Assembly: GCF_002847305.1 (NCBI RefSeq)
Contig: NZ_CP025408.1
Location: 2,253,001 to 2,317,000 of the forward strand
Origin: Paracoccus tegillarcae
GTDB lineage: Bacteria; Pseudomonadota; Alphaproteobacteria; Rhodobacterales; Rhodobacteraceae
Length of the DNA stretch: 64,000 nucleotides
Direction: 5' to 3'
In this document: one piece after another, positions 63,438 to 64,000 of the stretch
How positions within the stretch are numbered: the first letter of the stretch is position 1
Layout: each line of letters opens with the position of its first letter
Notes under the pieces: generated by a model
Database searches by the model: none
The model's input: only the letters and a program-made list of their open reading frames with translations
What the model was told of the DNA's origin: nothing
Translations under genes and position numbers: made by a program

Positions 63438-63523
63438 CGTTTCAGGTCCTGGCAACAGCGGCGACCATAATGCTGATCGCCGCCATTTGCACAAGGTGCA
63501 GCCATGCCTGGCGGTTGTCGCGC

Positions 63524-64000
63524 CTAGTATTTCTGCGGGACATAAAGGTCGCGTGGCAGCACATCGCGTTCGTAGTCGGGATTGAACACCCGGTTCGGCA
63601 ACTCGATTTCCTCATGCGGAACCTCGGTATAGGGCATCAGCCCGAGCAGGTGGTTCATACAGTTCAGCCGGGCGCGTTTCTTGTCATTGCCAGGCACGAT
63701 ATACCACGGCGCCTCGGGGATGTTGGTGCGTTCGAACATCTCTTCCTTGGCCTTGGTATAGCTTTCCCATCTGACGCGACTTTGCAGGTCCATCGGTGAC
63801 AGCTTCCACTGCTTCAGCGGATCGTGGATGCGGATAAGAAATCGCATCTGCTGTTCCTCATCCGTGACCGAGAACCAGTATTTCACCAGCCGGATACCCG
63901 ACCGCACCAGCATCCGTTCGAATTCGGGAACGTCCTGAAAGAACTGCTCGACCTGATCCTCGGTGGCAAATCCCATCACCCGTTCGACGCCGGCGCGGTT
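63524..64000 (-). CDS. Polyphosphate kinase 2, C-terminal part
   Basis: The last 158 residues of a PPK2 enzyme; the rest lies off the right edge. It begins NRAGVERVMGF, the Walker B/lid region following the P-loop domain, then RLVKYWFSVTDEEQQMRF and VRWESYTKAKEEMFERT, and ends with a Pro/Asp-rich tail. Such PPK2s interconvert polyphosphate and nucleoside di- or triphosphates. The subclass cannot be settled from the part present. Confidence 0.9.
   Translation of the reverse strand, partial: NRAGVERVMGFATEDQVEQFFQDVPEFERMLVRSGIRLVKYWFSVTDEEQQMRFLIRIHDPLKQWKLSPMDLQSRVRWESYTKAKEEMFERTNIPEAPWYIVPGNDKKRARLNCMNHLLGLMPYTEVPHEEIELPNRVFNPDYERDVLPRDLYVPQKY

Overview
The window comes from a high-GC alphaproteobacterium of the Rhodobacteraceae, most likely Paracoccus or a close relative. 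The evidence is gene order and protein similarity: dusB(nifR3)-ntrB-ntrC-ntrY-ntrX followed by trkA-trkH-hfq-hflX, an IscR with a single cysteine, a glutaryl-CoA dehydrogenase, a DUF1127 gene joined to a CcsR-type small-RNA array, and an extragenic hairpin element common in this family. Everything looks chromosomal. I see no prophage, insertion sequence, CRISPR array or rRNA operon.

Layout. 1-2076: zinc uptake (zur-znuC-znuB, with a Zur-like operator at the left edge). 2.2-6.3 kb: a small secreted acidic protein, a YjbH/YjbF exopolysaccharide export pair and a COG3650-like lipoprotein. 6.6-8.0 kb: L-serine dehydratase. 8.2-15.5 kb: the nitrogen two-component operon. 16.1-20.9 kb: potassium uptake TrkA/TrkH, then hfq and hflX. 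20.9-30.3 kb: mixed housekeeping genes (ileS, tRNA-Tyr, an RlmB-type rRNA methyltransferase) and hypotheticals. 30.4-34.1 kb: a large OmpA-family protein and gcdH. 34.2-38.8 kb: ferredoxin-NADP reductase and the assimilatory sulfate operon with a divergent Lrp-type regulator. 38.8-45.6 kb: arsC-like and arsH genes, a Pycsar-effector-like membrane protein fused to a DUF3616 domain, iscR, a hydrolase, a tandem HD-domain protein and a Hint-domain protein. 45.8-52.5 kb: icd, purQ and the DctB/DctD pair. 52.6-59.7 kb: an acidic secreted protein, metZ, folE2, a UvrD/PcrA helicase and rlmJ. 59.7-60.4 kb: an eight-hairpin CcsR-like array behind a DUF1127 gene. 60.7-64 kb: mrp, a TerB protein, DUF1330, PhzF and the end of a PPK2 gene cut by the window edge.

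How the genes work together. Three systems stand out. (i) All three NtrC-type response regulators here (NtrC, NtrX, DctD) lack the GAFTGA loop that contacts sigma-54, so nitrogen and C4-dicarboxylate control probably act without RpoN. (ii) The DUF1127 gene, its RpoH-like promoter and the eight CCUCCUCC-loop hairpins form one stress-RNA unit, homologous to ccaF1-CcsR1-4 of Rhodobacter sphaeroides but longer. (iii) The 575-residue PycTM-like/DUF3616 fusion has no cyclase beside it and no architecture I recognise; it is the best candidate here for an undescribed membrane effector or sensor.
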